The notes beneath the pieces are model-generated. The model worked only from the letters and a program-made list of their open reading frames with translations, was not told the origin of the DNA and ran no database searches. A stretch of 64,000 nucleotides of DNA from Actinomycetota bacterium (GTDB lineage: Bacteria > Actinomycetota > Thermoleophilia > Miltoncostaeales > Miltoncostaeaceae), in contig VGCE01000003.1 in assembly GCA_016870155.1 (NCBI GenBank), positions 164,977 through 228,976 of the forward strand, in the 5' to 3' direction. Positions 31,592 to 40,021 of the stretch are shown piece after piece; position 1 is the stretch's first letter, and each line of letters starts with the position of its first letter. Both the position numbers and the translations under genes were made by a program.

Positions 31592-32703
31592 GCGAGGCAC
31601 GGTCAACGGCGGTGATCGATCTGCAGGCCCTGAGGCACAATGCTGCGCGGCTCGCGCGCGCCGCGCGCGGCGCCGAGCTCATGGCGGTGGTGAAGGCCAA
31701 CGGCTACGGGCACGGCGCCGTGGACTGCGCGTACGCGGCGATCGATGGCGGCGCGGGCAGCCTGGCGGTGGCCAGCGTGGAGGAGGCCGAGGAGCTGCGG
31801 CTCGGCGGCCTCACCGCGCGCATCCTCATCATGAGCCCGCTTGCACATGCCGGGTTCGACCGCGCGCTTGCCGCTGGTTGCGAGGTGGTGGTGGGTGACA
31901 TGGCCGGGGTCGAGGGCATCACGGCGGCGGCCACGACCGAGCGCCCGGCGCGCCTGCACGTGGAGGTGGACACCGGAATGGGGCGCCTCGGCACGACGCC
32001 CGACGACGCCATGGCGCTCGCCGAGGCGGCGGCATCAGGCGGCGCCGAGGTGGTGGGCCTCATGACGCATTTCGCCACCGCCGACGACCAGGAGGGCCCC
32101 GAGGCCGGGTTCATGCGCGAGCAGCTGTTGCGCTTTCGCCAGCTCATTCCGGCATTCCGCGATCGCTTCCCGGGAATCCAGGTGCACGCGGCCAACAGCG
32201 CCGCCACGCTTCGCGACCCCGACGCCGCCTTCGACATGGTGCGCTGCGGAATCGCGCTCTACGGCTGCTCGCCCTTCGGCGGGGACCCCGCCGCCGACGA
32301 CCTGATCCCCGTGATGACCTGGCGGTCGCGCCTCGCGCAGGTGAGGCCCTTCTCCTCGCGCATGAGCGCGGGCTACGGGCGCACGTGGCGCGCGGCGCGG
32401 GCCACCTGGGTCGGGATCATCCCGGTGGGCTACGCCGATGGCTTCCCGCGCGACCTTTCGAACAACGACGAGCTGCTGGTCGGCGGTCGGCGCGTGCCCG
32501 TGGTGGGCACCGTGTCGATGGATCTCATCGCCGTCGACCTCGGGCCCGAGGCCACGGAGCGCGGCGGCGAGGAGGTGGTGATCATCGGGCGCCAGGGAAC
32601 CGACCGCATCACCGCCGAGGAGATCGCGCGCCGGCGTGACTCCATCTCGTACGAGGTCACGTGCGCCGTAAGCCCGCGCGTGGCGCGGATCATCACGGGG
32701 TGA
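31588..32703 (+). CDS. alr: Alanine racemase
   Basis: PLP enzyme of 371 aa supplying D-Ala for peptidoglycan. Fold-type III barrel with the PLP lysine in AVVKANGYGHGAV and the catalytic tyrosine in RMSAGYGRTW. The C-terminal beta domain contains VGTVSMDLIAVDLG and ends PRVARIITG. ATGA overlap with nnr. The D-Ala it makes is later removed by the DacA-like carboxypeptidase encoded about 11 kb away. Confidence 0.95.
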   Translation: MSEARSTAVIDLQALRHNAARLARAARGAELMAVVKANGYGHGAVDCAYAAIDGGAGSLAVASVEEAEELRLGGLTARILIMSPLAHAGFDRALAAGCEVVVGDMAGVEGITAAATTERPARLHVEVDTGMGRLGTTPDDAMALAEAAASGGAEVVGLMTHFATADDQEGPEAGFMREQLLRFRQLIPAFRDRFPGIQVHAANSAATLRDPDAAFDMVRCGIALYGCSPFGGDPAADDLIPVMTWRSRLAQVRPFSSRMSAGYGRTWRAARATWVGIIPVGYADGFPRDLSNNDELLVGGRRVPVVGTVSMDLIAVDLGPEATERGGEEVVIIGRQGTDRITAEEIARRRDSISYEVTCAVSPRVARIITG

Positions 32704-34124
32704 GCGCGCGCCTGGACGCCGCCGTCCTCACCGCCCCGCTGGCTGCGCTGCACGCGCCGGCATGGGTGGTGGGGGGCGGGCTTCGCGACGCGCTGATGGG
32801 CCGGCCGGTGGCCGATCTCGACGTGGTCACCCAGGGCGACGCCGGTGCCGAGGCGGCCGCGCTGGCCCGCGCCCATGGGGCGGCGCGCTTCGCGCTGTCG
32901 CACGAGTTCGGTGCGTGGCGCGTGAGCGGGGGAGGACTCGCCTGCCAGGTGGACATCATGCCGGTGCTGGGCGACGGGCTCGACGACGACCTCTCGCGCC
33001 GCGACTTCACCATCAACGCGCTGGCCCTCGCCGTGGGCGGCGACGGGCACGTGATCGACCGCCACGGCGGTCTCGCCGACATCGAGGCCGGACGCTTGGC
33101 GCTTGTATCGCCGTCAGCGCTGGCGGATGACCCGTTGCGCGTGCTGCGCCTCGCGCGCATCGCCGATGCCCTGGGCTTCGGCATCGACCCGGCCGCCGCC
33201 ACGGCCGCCCGTGCCGCGGCACCGGCGCTGGCCGACGTTCCGGGCGAGCGGGCCATGGAGGAGTTCACGCGCATCATCACGGCAGCCGACCCCGGACGGG
33301 CCCTGCGGCGCCTGGATGACGTCGGGGGCCTGGGCGCGCTCATCCCCGAGCTCGAGGACTGCCGCGGCGTGGAGCAGAGCGAGTACCACCACCTCGACGT
33401 GCTCGGGCACGTGTTCGAAGTGCTCGACAACGTCCTGGCCATCGAGCGCGATCCGGAGCGGGTGTTCTGGGGCGGCGCGCCGGTGGTGGCGACGTCGCTG
33501 GCCGAGCCGCTTGCAGACGATCTCACGCGTGGCGAGGCGCTGCGGTTCACCGCCCTGCTGCACGACATGGCCAAGGCCGAGACCCGCGGTGTGATGGACG
33601 GCGGGCGCATCACCTTCATCGGCCACGACAGGCGCGGTGCCGAGATGGCCGACAGCTGGTTCCGCCGCATGAGGACCTCGAATCGCCTGCGCGAGTTCGC
33701 GGTGCACGGCGTGCGCGACCACCTGGTGCTGGGATTCATGGTGCACCGCCAGCCCCTCACCCTGGTGCAATACGATCGCTACCTGCGCCGTGTGGCCCCC
33801 GACCCGGTGGAGGCCATCGTGCTGTCCGCAGCCGACCGCATCGCCACCGATGGCCCGCGTACGACGCCGATCCAGATCACCCGCCACCTCGCGCTCGCGC
33901 GCGACATGCTGGATGCCCACGTGGCCATCACGGCCATGGAGCCGGTCCGGCCGCCGCTCGACGGCGCCGCGCTCACCGTGCTGCTGGGCCGCGAACCCGG
34001 CCCGTGGCTGGCCGACCTGCTCACCGCCACGCGCGAAGAGCAGTTGATGGGCCGCGTGCACGACGCCCCCACGGCCGAGCGCTTCGCCCGGGCCTGGGCG
34101 GCCGACCACCTGCCCTGCACCTAG
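32700..34124 (+). CDS. tRNA nucleotidyltransferase / poly(A) polymerase family with HD domain
   Basis: A 474-aa class II nucleotidyltransferase. The head has VVGGGLRDALMGRPVADLDVVT (GG...R and metal pair D-x-D) and RRDFTINALAL. Neck and body helices follow (DDPLRVLRLARIADALGF). From about residue 230 there is an HD phosphohydrolase domain (YHHLDVLGHVFEVLDN, ALLHDMAKAET, FIGHDRRGA). Such proteins add CCA to tRNA or act as poly(A) polymerases. The GTG start overlaps the alr stop. No CCA is encoded in the two tRNA genes of the window, so a CCA-adding enzyme is needed. Confidence 0.87.
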   Translation: MSARLDAAVLTAPLAALHAPAWVVGGGLRDALMGRPVADLDVVTQGDAGAEAAALARAHGAARFALSHEFGAWRVSGGGLACQVDIMPVLGDGLDDDLSRRDFTINALALAVGGDGHVIDRHGGLADIEAGRLALVSPSALADDPLRVLRLARIADALGFGIDPAAATAARAAAPALADVPGERAMEEFTRIITAADPGRALRRLDDVGGLGALIPELEDCRGVEQSEYHHLDVLGHVFEVLDNVLAIERDPERVFWGGAPVVATSLAEPLADDLTRGEALRFTALLHDMAKAETRGVMDGGRITFIGHDRRGAEMADSWFRRMRTSNRLREFAVHGVRDHLVLGFMVHRQPLTLVQYDRYLRRVAPDPVEAIVLSAADRIATDGPRTTPIQITRHLALARDMLDAHVAITAMEPVRPPLDGAALTVLLGREPGPWLADLLTATREEQLMGRVHDAPTAERFARAWAADHLPCT

Positions 34125-34227
34125 CCGCGCACGCGTAGTCCCCTCGCGGCCGGAGGGGGGAAGCCGAGCGCGCCGGCCATAGCGCCTACCCACGCCCGTA
34201 AGCGCCCGTGCTGGCCGCGTCCGCGTC

Positions 34228-34233
34228 TAACGT
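34228..34233 (+). promoter_or_regulatory. -10 element, leaderless start at 34241
   Basis: TAACGT seven bases upstream of ATG 34241. Confidence 0.45.
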
Positions 34234-34240
34234 GCCGCGC

Positions 34241-34828
34241 ATGGGCATCAACCTCAGCAGGATCTACACGCGGCAGGGCGACCAGGGCGACACCCGCCTG
34301 GGCGACATGACTCTGGTGCGCAAGAACCACCTGCGCGTGAACGCATACGGCGAGGTGGATGAGCTCAACGCACAGGTGGGCGTCGTGCGCCTCGCGGAAC
34401 TTCCCGCCGGGTGGGACGAGCGCCTGGGCCTGGTGCAGAACGACCTCTTCGACGTGGGAGCGGACCTCGCGGTGCCGGTGGACCCCGTGGCGGGGGACCA
34501 GCGGCTTCGCATCGCCGCCGAGCGCATCGCGTGGCTCGAGGCCTGGTGCGACGAGGTCAACGGTGGGCTCGAGCCGCTCACCAGCTTCGTGCTGCCCGGG
34601 GGCACCCCCGCGGCCGCCCACCTGCATGTGGCCCGCACGGTGTGCCGTCGCGCCGAGCGCGCCGTGGTGATGCTGGCCGATCATGAGCCCTCGGGGGCGG
34701 TGAGCGACAACATCATCGCCTACCTCAACCGGCTCTCCGACCTGTTCTTCATCCTCGCCCGGGGTGCGAACAACGCTGCGGGCGCGCCGGACGTGCTGTG
34801 GGTGCCCGGGGGCAGCGCCTCCGCCTAG
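34241..34828 (+). CDS. Cob(I)alamin adenosyltransferase, PduO/MMAB type
   Basis: ATP:cob(I)alamin adenosyltransferase of 195 aa that makes adenosylcobalamin. The ATP-binding N-terminus INLSRIYTRQGDQGDTRLGD and later VNAYGEVDELNAQVG, ARTVCRRAERAVV and IIAYLNRLSDLFFILAR are diagnostic. It forms a trimeric five-helix bundle in the cytoplasm. No cobalamin riboswitch is seen upstream and the start appears leaderless. It converges on lgt with a three-base gap. Confidence 0.93.
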   Translation: MGINLSRIYTRQGDQGDTRLGDMTLVRKNHLRVNAYGEVDELNAQVGVVRLAELPAGWDERLGLVQNDLFDVGADLAVPVDPVAGDQRLRIAAERIAWLEAWCDEVNGGLEPLTSFVLPGGTPAAAHLHVARTVCRRAERAVVMLADHEPSGAVSDNIIAYLNRLSDLFFILARGANNAAGAPDVLWVPGGSASA

Positions 34829-34831
34829 GCG

Positions 34832-35608
34832 TTATGCGGTGGGGGTGGTCGCGGCTGTTCCGCCCGTCCACACAGGATCACGGCGGTTCCAGGTGCGGGT
34901 GAGGATCACGCCGCCGATCGCCACGAGGATGACCGAGATGATCTGCGCGGTCGTGAGGCCCGCACCCACCTGCGGGGTGGCGCGCACGAACTCCACGGCG
35001 AACCGCTCGATGCCCATCAGCACCAGGTAGAGGCCGAACAGCGACCAGGGCGCGCTGAGCCTGCCGCGCATTCTCCAGAGGATCCAGAAGATCACCAGTG
35101 CGGCGATGCTCTCGTACACCGGGGTGGGGTGAACGATCTCGGTGGTGGGCACCGTGCCCTCCGGGTAGGCCATGCCCCATGGCAGCGTGGTGATGTCGCC
35201 GTAGTCACCATCGCCGGCGAGCTGGCACCCGATGCGGCCGATGGCGTATCCGATGGCCAGCGGGGCTGCGACCAGGTTGGCAAGGATCCCCAGCGAGGCG
35301 CGGCGATAGAGGGCAAGGAGGATAACCCCGATGAAGCCTCCTGCCACGCCGCCGTACCATACGAGCCCCGCACCGGTGATGAGCGACTCCCCGGGCTCGC
35401 CCCAGTGCTCGAACACGTAGTAGATGCGCGCGCCGAGGAACCCGCCGATGCCGGCGGCGAAGGCCACCTCGATGCTGAACGAGGGGTTGAGCCCGCGCTG
35501 GCGCAGGTCGACCGCGAGGAATACCGCGCCGGCCACGATGGCGAGCGCCGCCATGAGGCCGAATGAGTAGAGGGTGAAGGGCCCGACAGAGCCCAGTTCC
35601 GGCAGCAC
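34832..35608 (-). CDS. lgt: Phosphatidylglycerol-prolipoprotein diacylglyceryl transferase
   Basis: A 258-aa membrane enzyme that attaches diacylglycerol to the lipobox cysteine of prelipoproteins. Seven hydrophobic segments, with the Lgt signature around AIGYAIGRIGCQLAGDGDYG, plus LGARIYYVFEHWGEP and VWYGGVAGGFIGVI. The residues HPTPVYESIAALVIF near helix 5 match the family. The GTG at 35608 is the start, four bases after the end of a small upstream gene, so the two form an operon. A likely client is the lipoprotein encoded at 59455-60297. Confidence 0.92.
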   Translation of the reverse strand: MLPELGSVGPFTLYSFGLMAALAIVAGAVFLAVDLRQRGLNPSFSIEVAFAAGIGGFLGARIYYVFEHWGEPGESLITGAGLVWYGGVAGGFIGVILLALYRRASLGILANLVAAPLAIGYAIGRIGCQLAGDGDYGDITTLPWGMAYPEGTVPTTEIVHPTPVYESIAALVIFWILWRMRGRLSAPWSLFGLYLVLMGIERFAVEFVRATPQVGAGLTTAQIISVILVAIGGVILTRTWNRRDPVWTGGTAATTPTA

Positions 35609-35612
35609 GCGG

Positions 35613-35834
35613 CTAGGCGCTCACGCGGGCTGCGGCCGGCCGCGCGGCGAGGGTGCTCGCGCTGGATCCCGTGTCGAGGTGGGCCGGCCGGTCCGAGCGC
35701 TCAGGCGCGCGCGGCACGCCGTCATAGCGCCCGGGCCGGGTTCCGCGCACGCGCCGCACCGCGGTGCGCACCACGAGGGCGCCGCCGGAGAGCCCGGTCA
35801 TGATCGTGGGGATGTTCTGGCAGACCACGCACAT
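35613..35834 (-). CDS. Small CxxC membrane-associated protein upstream of lgt
   Basis: A 73-aa protein beginning MCVVCQNIPTIMTGLSGGAL. The N-terminal C-x-x-C is followed by a short hydrophobic stretch (IPTIMTGLSGGALVV), a basic patch (RTAVRRVRGTRPGRY) and a disordered tail. A strong AGGAG site lies five bases before ATG 35834. It is co-transcribed with lgt. The motif could bind a metal or be redox-active. No family is recognised, so function is open. Confidence 0.62.
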   Translation of the reverse strand: MCVVCQNIPTIMTGLSGGALVVRTAVRRVRGTRPGRYDGVPRAPERSDRPAHLDTGSSASTLAARPAAARVSA

Positions 35835-35947
35835 TGAGACTCCTAAGGTAGACGCGCCGAGTCTACGCACCGCGTGCTCGAGCTACCCGTCAGGCTGTTC
35901 CATGCGCTTGGGTCGTCCGGGCGAGTCCATCGGGCCCCGCCTCGTGG

Positions 35948-36979
35948 TCAGGGCCGGACGGCTCCGACGTAGTTGCCTGCGCGGCTGGCGAGGGATGTCA
36001 CCCGCACCACGTCGCCGGTCTGGGGCGCATGCACCATGTTGCCGTTCCCGATGTAGATGCCCATGTGACCGAGGCCGCTGAAGAACACCATGTCGCCCGG
36101 CTGCAGCTGTTCGTAGGGCACCTGCGGGAACTGCTGCCAGATCGCGTAGGTGTAGTGGGGCACGCTCTTGCCGATCTGACGATATGCGTACGCGGCAAGC
36201 CCCGAGCAGTCGAATCCGGACGGTGACTCGCCGCCCCACACGTACGGCACGCCCTGGAAAGACAGCGCGATGCGTGCGGCTTCGGCGTTGCCTGCGCCAT
36301 CAGGAAGAGGGCCATTGAAAGGCGTGTAGCCGGATGACGCCATCGAGCGGGCCTGCGCCGCGCGGCGCCTGCGCTCATCGGCGATCGCCTGGCGAAGGTC
36401 GGCGCGGGCGTCCTCGAGCATGCGCTGGCGCTCGGCGAGAAGGGCCTCCACCCGCGACTTCTCGGCCTCTGCCTTGCGCACCTGCGCCTGCGCGGCGGTA
36501 CGGTCCTTGGCCAGCTCGCGGCGCACCCGGGTGGTGCGGTCGCGGAAGCGGCGAACCTTGCCCACCACTTGGGCGTCCTCTGCGCCGGCGCGCTCGATGG
36601 TCTCGAGCTCGCTCATGGCATCGGTGAGGCTGCCGCTGGATACCAGTACTTCCACGAGGTTCGGCTCGGGGCGTCGATAGAGGGAATCGAGCCGGTCGCC
36701 CAGGATGCGCTGCGAGGCCTTGAGGTCGGCGATCGCCCGCTCCAGCACCTTCTGGTTCTTCACGAGCCGGTCCTTGATGACCGACAGGCGCCAGCGCGCG
36801 CCGTTGTAACGCTCGGCTGCCGCGGATACGCGCTGCTCCACGGCGTTCAGGCGGGCCTTGAGCGCGCTGACCTCACGCTTCTTCGCCGCCACGGATGCGG
36901 GATCGGCGAGTGCGGGGGTGGTGCCGATGCCCATCGCCAGGGCCCCCACGGCGATGAGGACGGCGAGGGCACGGCGCAT
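35948..36979 (-). CDS. Secreted NlpC/P60 peptidoglycan endopeptidase with coiled coil
   Basis: A 343-aa exported hydrolase. Signal peptide residues 1-25 (VLIAVGALAMGIGTTPALA). Residues about 30-225 are a long coiled coil rich in Ala, Arg and Glu, like the N-terminal part of mycobacterial RipA. The C-terminal NlpC/P60 domain has GFDCSGLAAYAY (Cys nucleophile), GHMGIYIGNG (His) and VHAPQTG. It should cut the D-Glu/DAP bond in stem peptides, with the coiled coil possibly autoinhibitory or an FtsEX docking element. Start ATG 36979 has no obvious Shine-Dalgarno sequence. It is divergent from an M23 peptidase gene. Confidence 0.88.
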   Translation of the reverse strand: MRRALAVLIAVGALAMGIGTTPALADPASVAAKKREVSALKARLNAVEQRVSAAAERYNGARWRLSVIKDRLVKNQKVLERAIADLKASQRILGDRLDSLYRRPEPNLVEVLVSSGSLTDAMSELETIERAGAEDAQVVGKVRRFRDRTTRVRRELAKDRTAAQAQVRKAEAEKSRVEALLAERQRMLEDARADLRQAIADERRRRAAQARSMASSGYTPFNGPLPDGAGNAEAARIALSFQGVPYVWGGESPSGFDCSGLAAYAYRQIGKSVPHYTYAIWQQFPQVPYEQLQPGDMVFFSGLGHMGIYIGNGNMVHAPQTGDVVRVTSLASRAGNYVGAVRP

Positions 36980-37078
36980 GGTTGTGGCATGAGCGGGCCG
37001 CACAGCCCCCGACCTTTTCACTAATCGCCGCAGAGCAGGGAAATCGCGGTTGCAGGTGACACCGCGGTGCACTGCGCG

Positions 37079-37107
37079 TTGACCCCGTCCGGGCCGATGG
37101 CCACAAT
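37079..37107 (+). promoter_or_regulatory. Promoter with -35 and -10, leaderless start at 37114
   Basis: TTGACC (37079-37084), 17-base spacer, CACAAT (37102-37107), then six bases to GTG 37114. The predicted transcription start coincides with the start codon. Confidence 0.65.
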
Positions 37108-37113
37108 CGGGAC

Positions 37114-38523
37114 GTGTTCGAAGGGCAGAAATCCCTGTTGGGAGGCGTAATTGCAGTGGCCGCATGCGGCGGGCTGATTGCCGCGCCCATGGCGTTGGCC
37201 CCGGGCCCCGCCGACCCCCATGCGAAGGCCGTCGGCGCCATCGCCCCGGGCGGCGGCGTGGCATCCGCCAGCGCGGGTGCCCGTTTTCCCACGCGCACGG
37301 CGTCCGGGCAGCCATCGGGAGCAGTGGTGAGCGGGGGCACGGTGTCCGTGCGGGCCGCCGCGGGACCGCGGGGCGCGGGGCAGCTCGCTGCCGCCACGGC
37401 AAATGCGAGCGGCGTGTCGATGCTCGGCGGCCGCGTGGTGATCAACTCCATGCGCTTGGCCGTGCGGTCTGACACCGCCGGCGCCACCACCACGGCGGGC
37501 GTCACCGAATGGGCCGCCGACATCACCGTGCTCGGCCAACCCGTGGACGAGGCCCCCGGTACGCAGGTGGAGGTCCCCGGCGTGGGCACGATGGTGATGA
37601 TGGAGCGGCTGGTGACGGGCGGTGCCGTGACCGCCAACGGGGTGCGCATCGAGGTGACCGACCCGGCCACCGGCCTGGCCCCCGGCACGCAGGTGGTGGT
37701 GGGGCGCGTCGAGGCCACGACCGGCGGCGCGGTGCCCGACTCGCCGTCGCCTGATCCGGGCAGCGCGCCATCGGCGCCTGGGGCCGCCACGCCGTCCGCA
37801 GATGGGCTCGCCCCGGTGCCGGTGACCGGCAGCCCGCTTCCCACCGCTGCCGCCGTCCCCGCCACCGGAGCCACGGCACCGGGCTACGCCGCCCCCGGGG
37901 CCACTGCCGCGGCGCCCGCGCTCGGGCTGTCCCGACGCGATCCCGGCGCCGTGATGGGCGTGGCATCCACCCAGGGCTACGCATTCCCGGTGCTGGGAGG
38001 GGGCGTGGGCTTCGGAGACGACTACGGGGCCCCCCGAGCTGGCACAGGCTGGCACCAGGGCACCGACCTCTTCGGTCCGATGGGCACGCCCATCGTGGCC
38101 GTGGCCGACGGAACGCTCTCGAAGGTGGGGGTGAACACCCTCGGTGGCAACCGGCTCTGGCTCACCGATGATGCCGGCAACGAATACTATTACGCGCACC
38201 TCTCGGCATACGCCCCCGGCACCGCCGACGGCGTGCGCGTGCGGGCCGGCCAGGTCATCGCCTTCCTCGGCAATACCGGCCAGGCCATCACCACTCCGCC
38301 GCACCTGCACTTCGAGATCCACCCCGGGGGCGGCAACAGCGTGAACCCGTACCCATACCTCATGGCCTGGCAGCGAAACGCCCCGGTGCCGCAGGCGTTC
38401 GTGGCCGCGACGCAGGCCACGGGCCACGTTCCGGCGACGGGCATGCTGCTGCTGGGCGCGGATCCCATCGCGGACGTCCCGGGAAAGGCCTCGCCCGACG
38501 GCGTGGCGATGCCCGTCAGGTAG
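37114..38523 (+). CDS. M23-family peptidase (LytM domain), exported
   Basis: A 469-aa cell-wall metallopeptidase. An N-terminal membrane or signal segment (LLGGVIAVAACGGLIAAPMA) leads to a beta-rich domain at about 100-200 and a Pro/Ala/Thr linker to about 290. The LytM domain has GWHQGTDLFGPMGTP (zinc His and Asp), GNEYYYAHLSAY and PPHLHFEIHPGG (H-x-H), so zinc ligands are complete. It would cleave peptide crossbridges or, if inactive, regulate amidases. It is divergent from the NlpC/P60 gene, giving two hydrolases from one intergenic region. The transcript looks leaderless. Confidence 0.87.
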   Translation: MFEGQKSLLGGVIAVAACGGLIAAPMALAPGPADPHAKAVGAIAPGGGVASASAGARFPTRTASGQPSGAVVSGGTVSVRAAAGPRGAGQLAAATANASGVSMLGGRVVINSMRLAVRSDTAGATTTAGVTEWAADITVLGQPVDEAPGTQVEVPGVGTMVMMERLVTGGAVTANGVRIEVTDPATGLAPGTQVVVGRVEATTGGAVPDSPSPDPGSAPSAPGAATPSADGLAPVPVTGSPLPTAAAVPATGATAPGYAAPGATAAAPALGLSRRDPGAVMGVASTQGYAFPVLGGGVGFGDDYGAPRAGTGWHQGTDLFGPMGTPIVAVADGTLSKVGVNTLGGNRLWLTDDAGNEYYYAHLSAYAPGTADGVRVRAGQVIAFLGNTGQAITTPPHLHFEIHPGGGNSVNPYPYLMAWQRNAPVPQAFVAATQATGHVPATGMLLLGADPIADVPGKASPDGVAMPVR

Positions 38524-38821
38524 CCGTCTCGTCGGGAGGGGTGAGGATCCGGATCGATGAGGGGGCGCCGCGCGCGGGTCGTCGGTCGAGCGTGACCACC
38601 GGTTCATCGAGGGCCTCGGCGAGCTCGTCGATCAGCCGGGTTGCCTGCGCCGCGCGCTCGCGGCTGATGGCTCCGCCACGCATCAGCCCCGTGATGGCGG
38701 CGACACCCTCCGAGTCGGCGAGATGCAGCGTGCATCCATCATGGATCCAGCCCGCCACCCACTCGGCGTGCGGTCCGCGCCGCACGACCTCGACGAGGGC
38801 GGATGAGTCGAGGACGCTCAC
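38516..38821 (-). pseudogene. VapC-like PIN-domain toxin with internal deletion
   Basis: The frame begins SVLDSSALVEVV (first catalytic Asp) and continues with an alpha helix ISRERAAQATRLIDELAEAL, then ends with EPVVTLDRRPARGAP, the normal VapC tail. A full PIN toxin has about 25 to 30 more residues between the RERAAQA helix and the LAEAL segment, including the TxYDAxYVAL motif with the third catalytic Asp. These are absent, so the ribonuclease active site is incomplete. GTG 38821 overlaps the upstream antitoxin reading frame by four bases (GTGA), as in intact vapBC operons. Confidence 0.7.
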
Positions 38822-39048
38822 GCAGCGCGTCGGGCGCGGCGCACGAGCTCGGCGGATGCCAGCGGGGACTCGATCGGCTCGGCCTGCCGCAGCCGCCCGA
38901 TTCATTCCTCCGCGGATGGTCGGGATGCCATGCGGGCGAGTTTCCCGCGCAGGTACTCCGAGAGGCTCATGCCCTGCGGCCGGGCCCGTGCGGCACGGGC
39001 CCCGTGCACGTCGTCGGCGGCGTCGCGAACCTCGATGATGCGCTCCAT
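38818..39048 (-). pseudogene. FitA/VapB-like antitoxin gene with in-frame stop
   Basis: From ATG 39048 the frame encodes IIEVRDAADDVHG and GMSLSEYLRGKLARMASRP, a ribbon-helix-helix antitoxin. TGA at 38904-38902 interrupts it at codon 49. The same frame then continues with IGRLRQAEPIESPLASAELV and RRARRAA to a second TGA overlapping the toxin start. In intact relatives the interrupted site is usually TxEEWL, so the TGA probably replaces a Trp codon. The toxin-neutralising C-terminus would be lost. Confidence 0.68.
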
Positions 39049-39153
39049 GCCCGGACGCCGGCATGCAGTCTGCACCCACTTGCGCGCGCCGGTGAGGACC
39101 CTCCCCGGCAGGCGTTGCAGCGGCTGCCCGAGGGGGAGGGGTTTGGTGCGCGC

Positions 39154-40020
39154 CTAGATGGTGGCCTCGTCGCCGCCCCGACGGCCGCGACGAGTGCGTG
39201 GCTGCACCACCGAGTTGAGCTGCGCCTCGGTGAACGGGCCCACTGCCACGCCGTCCGCGGCGAAGCGGTAGAGCGCGACGGCCAGCACCTGCGAGAGCGT
39301 GGCCGAGAGGATCGACCCGATGAGGATCGCCAGCGCGCCGAGCGTGATCAGCACGATGCCCACTGCGCCGGGCAGCAGGGCGATGCCGAAGAACACCGCG
39401 ACGATGCCCGGGAGGATCCCGAAGAGCGCGATGACGCCGGTGGTCACACCGAGGCCCACCACCTGCTGGCCCCAGCGCTGGCGGAACAGGCCCGACGACC
39501 GCCGGAGCGTCTGCCATGGCCCCGTGCCCTCGAACGTGATGACCGGCACGGCCAGGAACGTGACGAGCGCCCAGGCGAGGCCTCCGAGCGCGGCGACGAT
39601 GGCGCCACCTACGCCCTGGAAGCGGGCCTCGATGGCGCGGATGATGAGGTTCACGGTGGTGGTGACCGCCGCCCAGCCCGCGATCTGCGGTATGCGCTGG
39701 CGCGCGGCGGCAATGCCCTCGCGCACGGTGGTGTCCTCGCCCTGCAGCGACCGGTTGGCGCATGAGGCCAGGGCGACGGAGAAGAAGATGCCCACGAAGG
39801 CCGCGAGGTACGCGGCGATGACGAACAGCACGATGCCGATCCAGCCCTCGGCGCCCATCGACTCGTCCGACACCAGGAAGAGCCCGGGGATCACGAAGGC
39901 CGCGGTGAGCGCCACGGCCGAGATGGCCCCGAGCACGGGGAACACCGCCAGCGACTTGTCGGACACGATCGTGCGCCAACTGATGCCGGCGAGCTCGAGC
40001 CCTTGGCGGAACCTGCTCAT
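39154..40020 (-). CDS. DUF6159-like polytopic membrane protein
   Basis: A 288-aa protein with about six hydrophobic helices arranged in three pairs (SLAVFPVLGAISAVALTAAF, IGIVLFVIAAYLAAFVGIFF, VGGAIVAALGGLAWALVTFLAVPVI, VGLGVTTGVIALFGILPGIV and others). The loop RRSSGLFRQRWGQQVVG resembles a conserved loop of DUF6159 proteins of Archaea and Actinobacteria. Its function is unknown. It follows the iron-sulfur carrier gene by one base, so it is the last gene of the suf operon. Confidence 0.72.
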   Translation of the reverse strand: MSRFRQGLELAGISWRTIVSDKSLAVFPVLGAISAVALTAAFVIPGLFLVSDESMGAEGWIGIVLFVIAAYLAAFVGIFFSVALASCANRSLQGEDTTVREGIAAARQRIPQIAGWAAVTTTVNLIIRAIEARFQGVGGAIVAALGGLAWALVTFLAVPVITFEGTGPWQTLRRSSGLFRQRWGQQVVGLGVTTGVIALFGILPGIVAVFFGIALLPGAVGIVLITLGALAILIGSILSATLSQVLAVALYRFAADGVAVGPFTEAQLNSVVQPRTRRGRRGGDEATI

Positions 40021-40021
40021 C

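Noticed and set aside
34125..34240. Cobalamin riboswitch before the PduO-type gene
   Set aside because: No B12-box-like sequence; the transcript appears leaderless. A 6-bp hairpin at 34140-34158 is too weak to call as a terminator.
36980..37113. Cyclic-di-AMP (ydaO-type) riboswitch upstream of the NlpC/P60 gene
   Set aside because: Actinobacterial wall hydrolase genes often have one, but its conserved elements are not found in this 134-bp region on either strand.
38902..38904. TGA recoded as tryptophan or selenocysteine in the antitoxin
   Set aside because: TGA is the normal stop of many intact genes here, and no SECIS-like hairpin follows; a nonsense mutation is simpler, especially with the toxin also broken.
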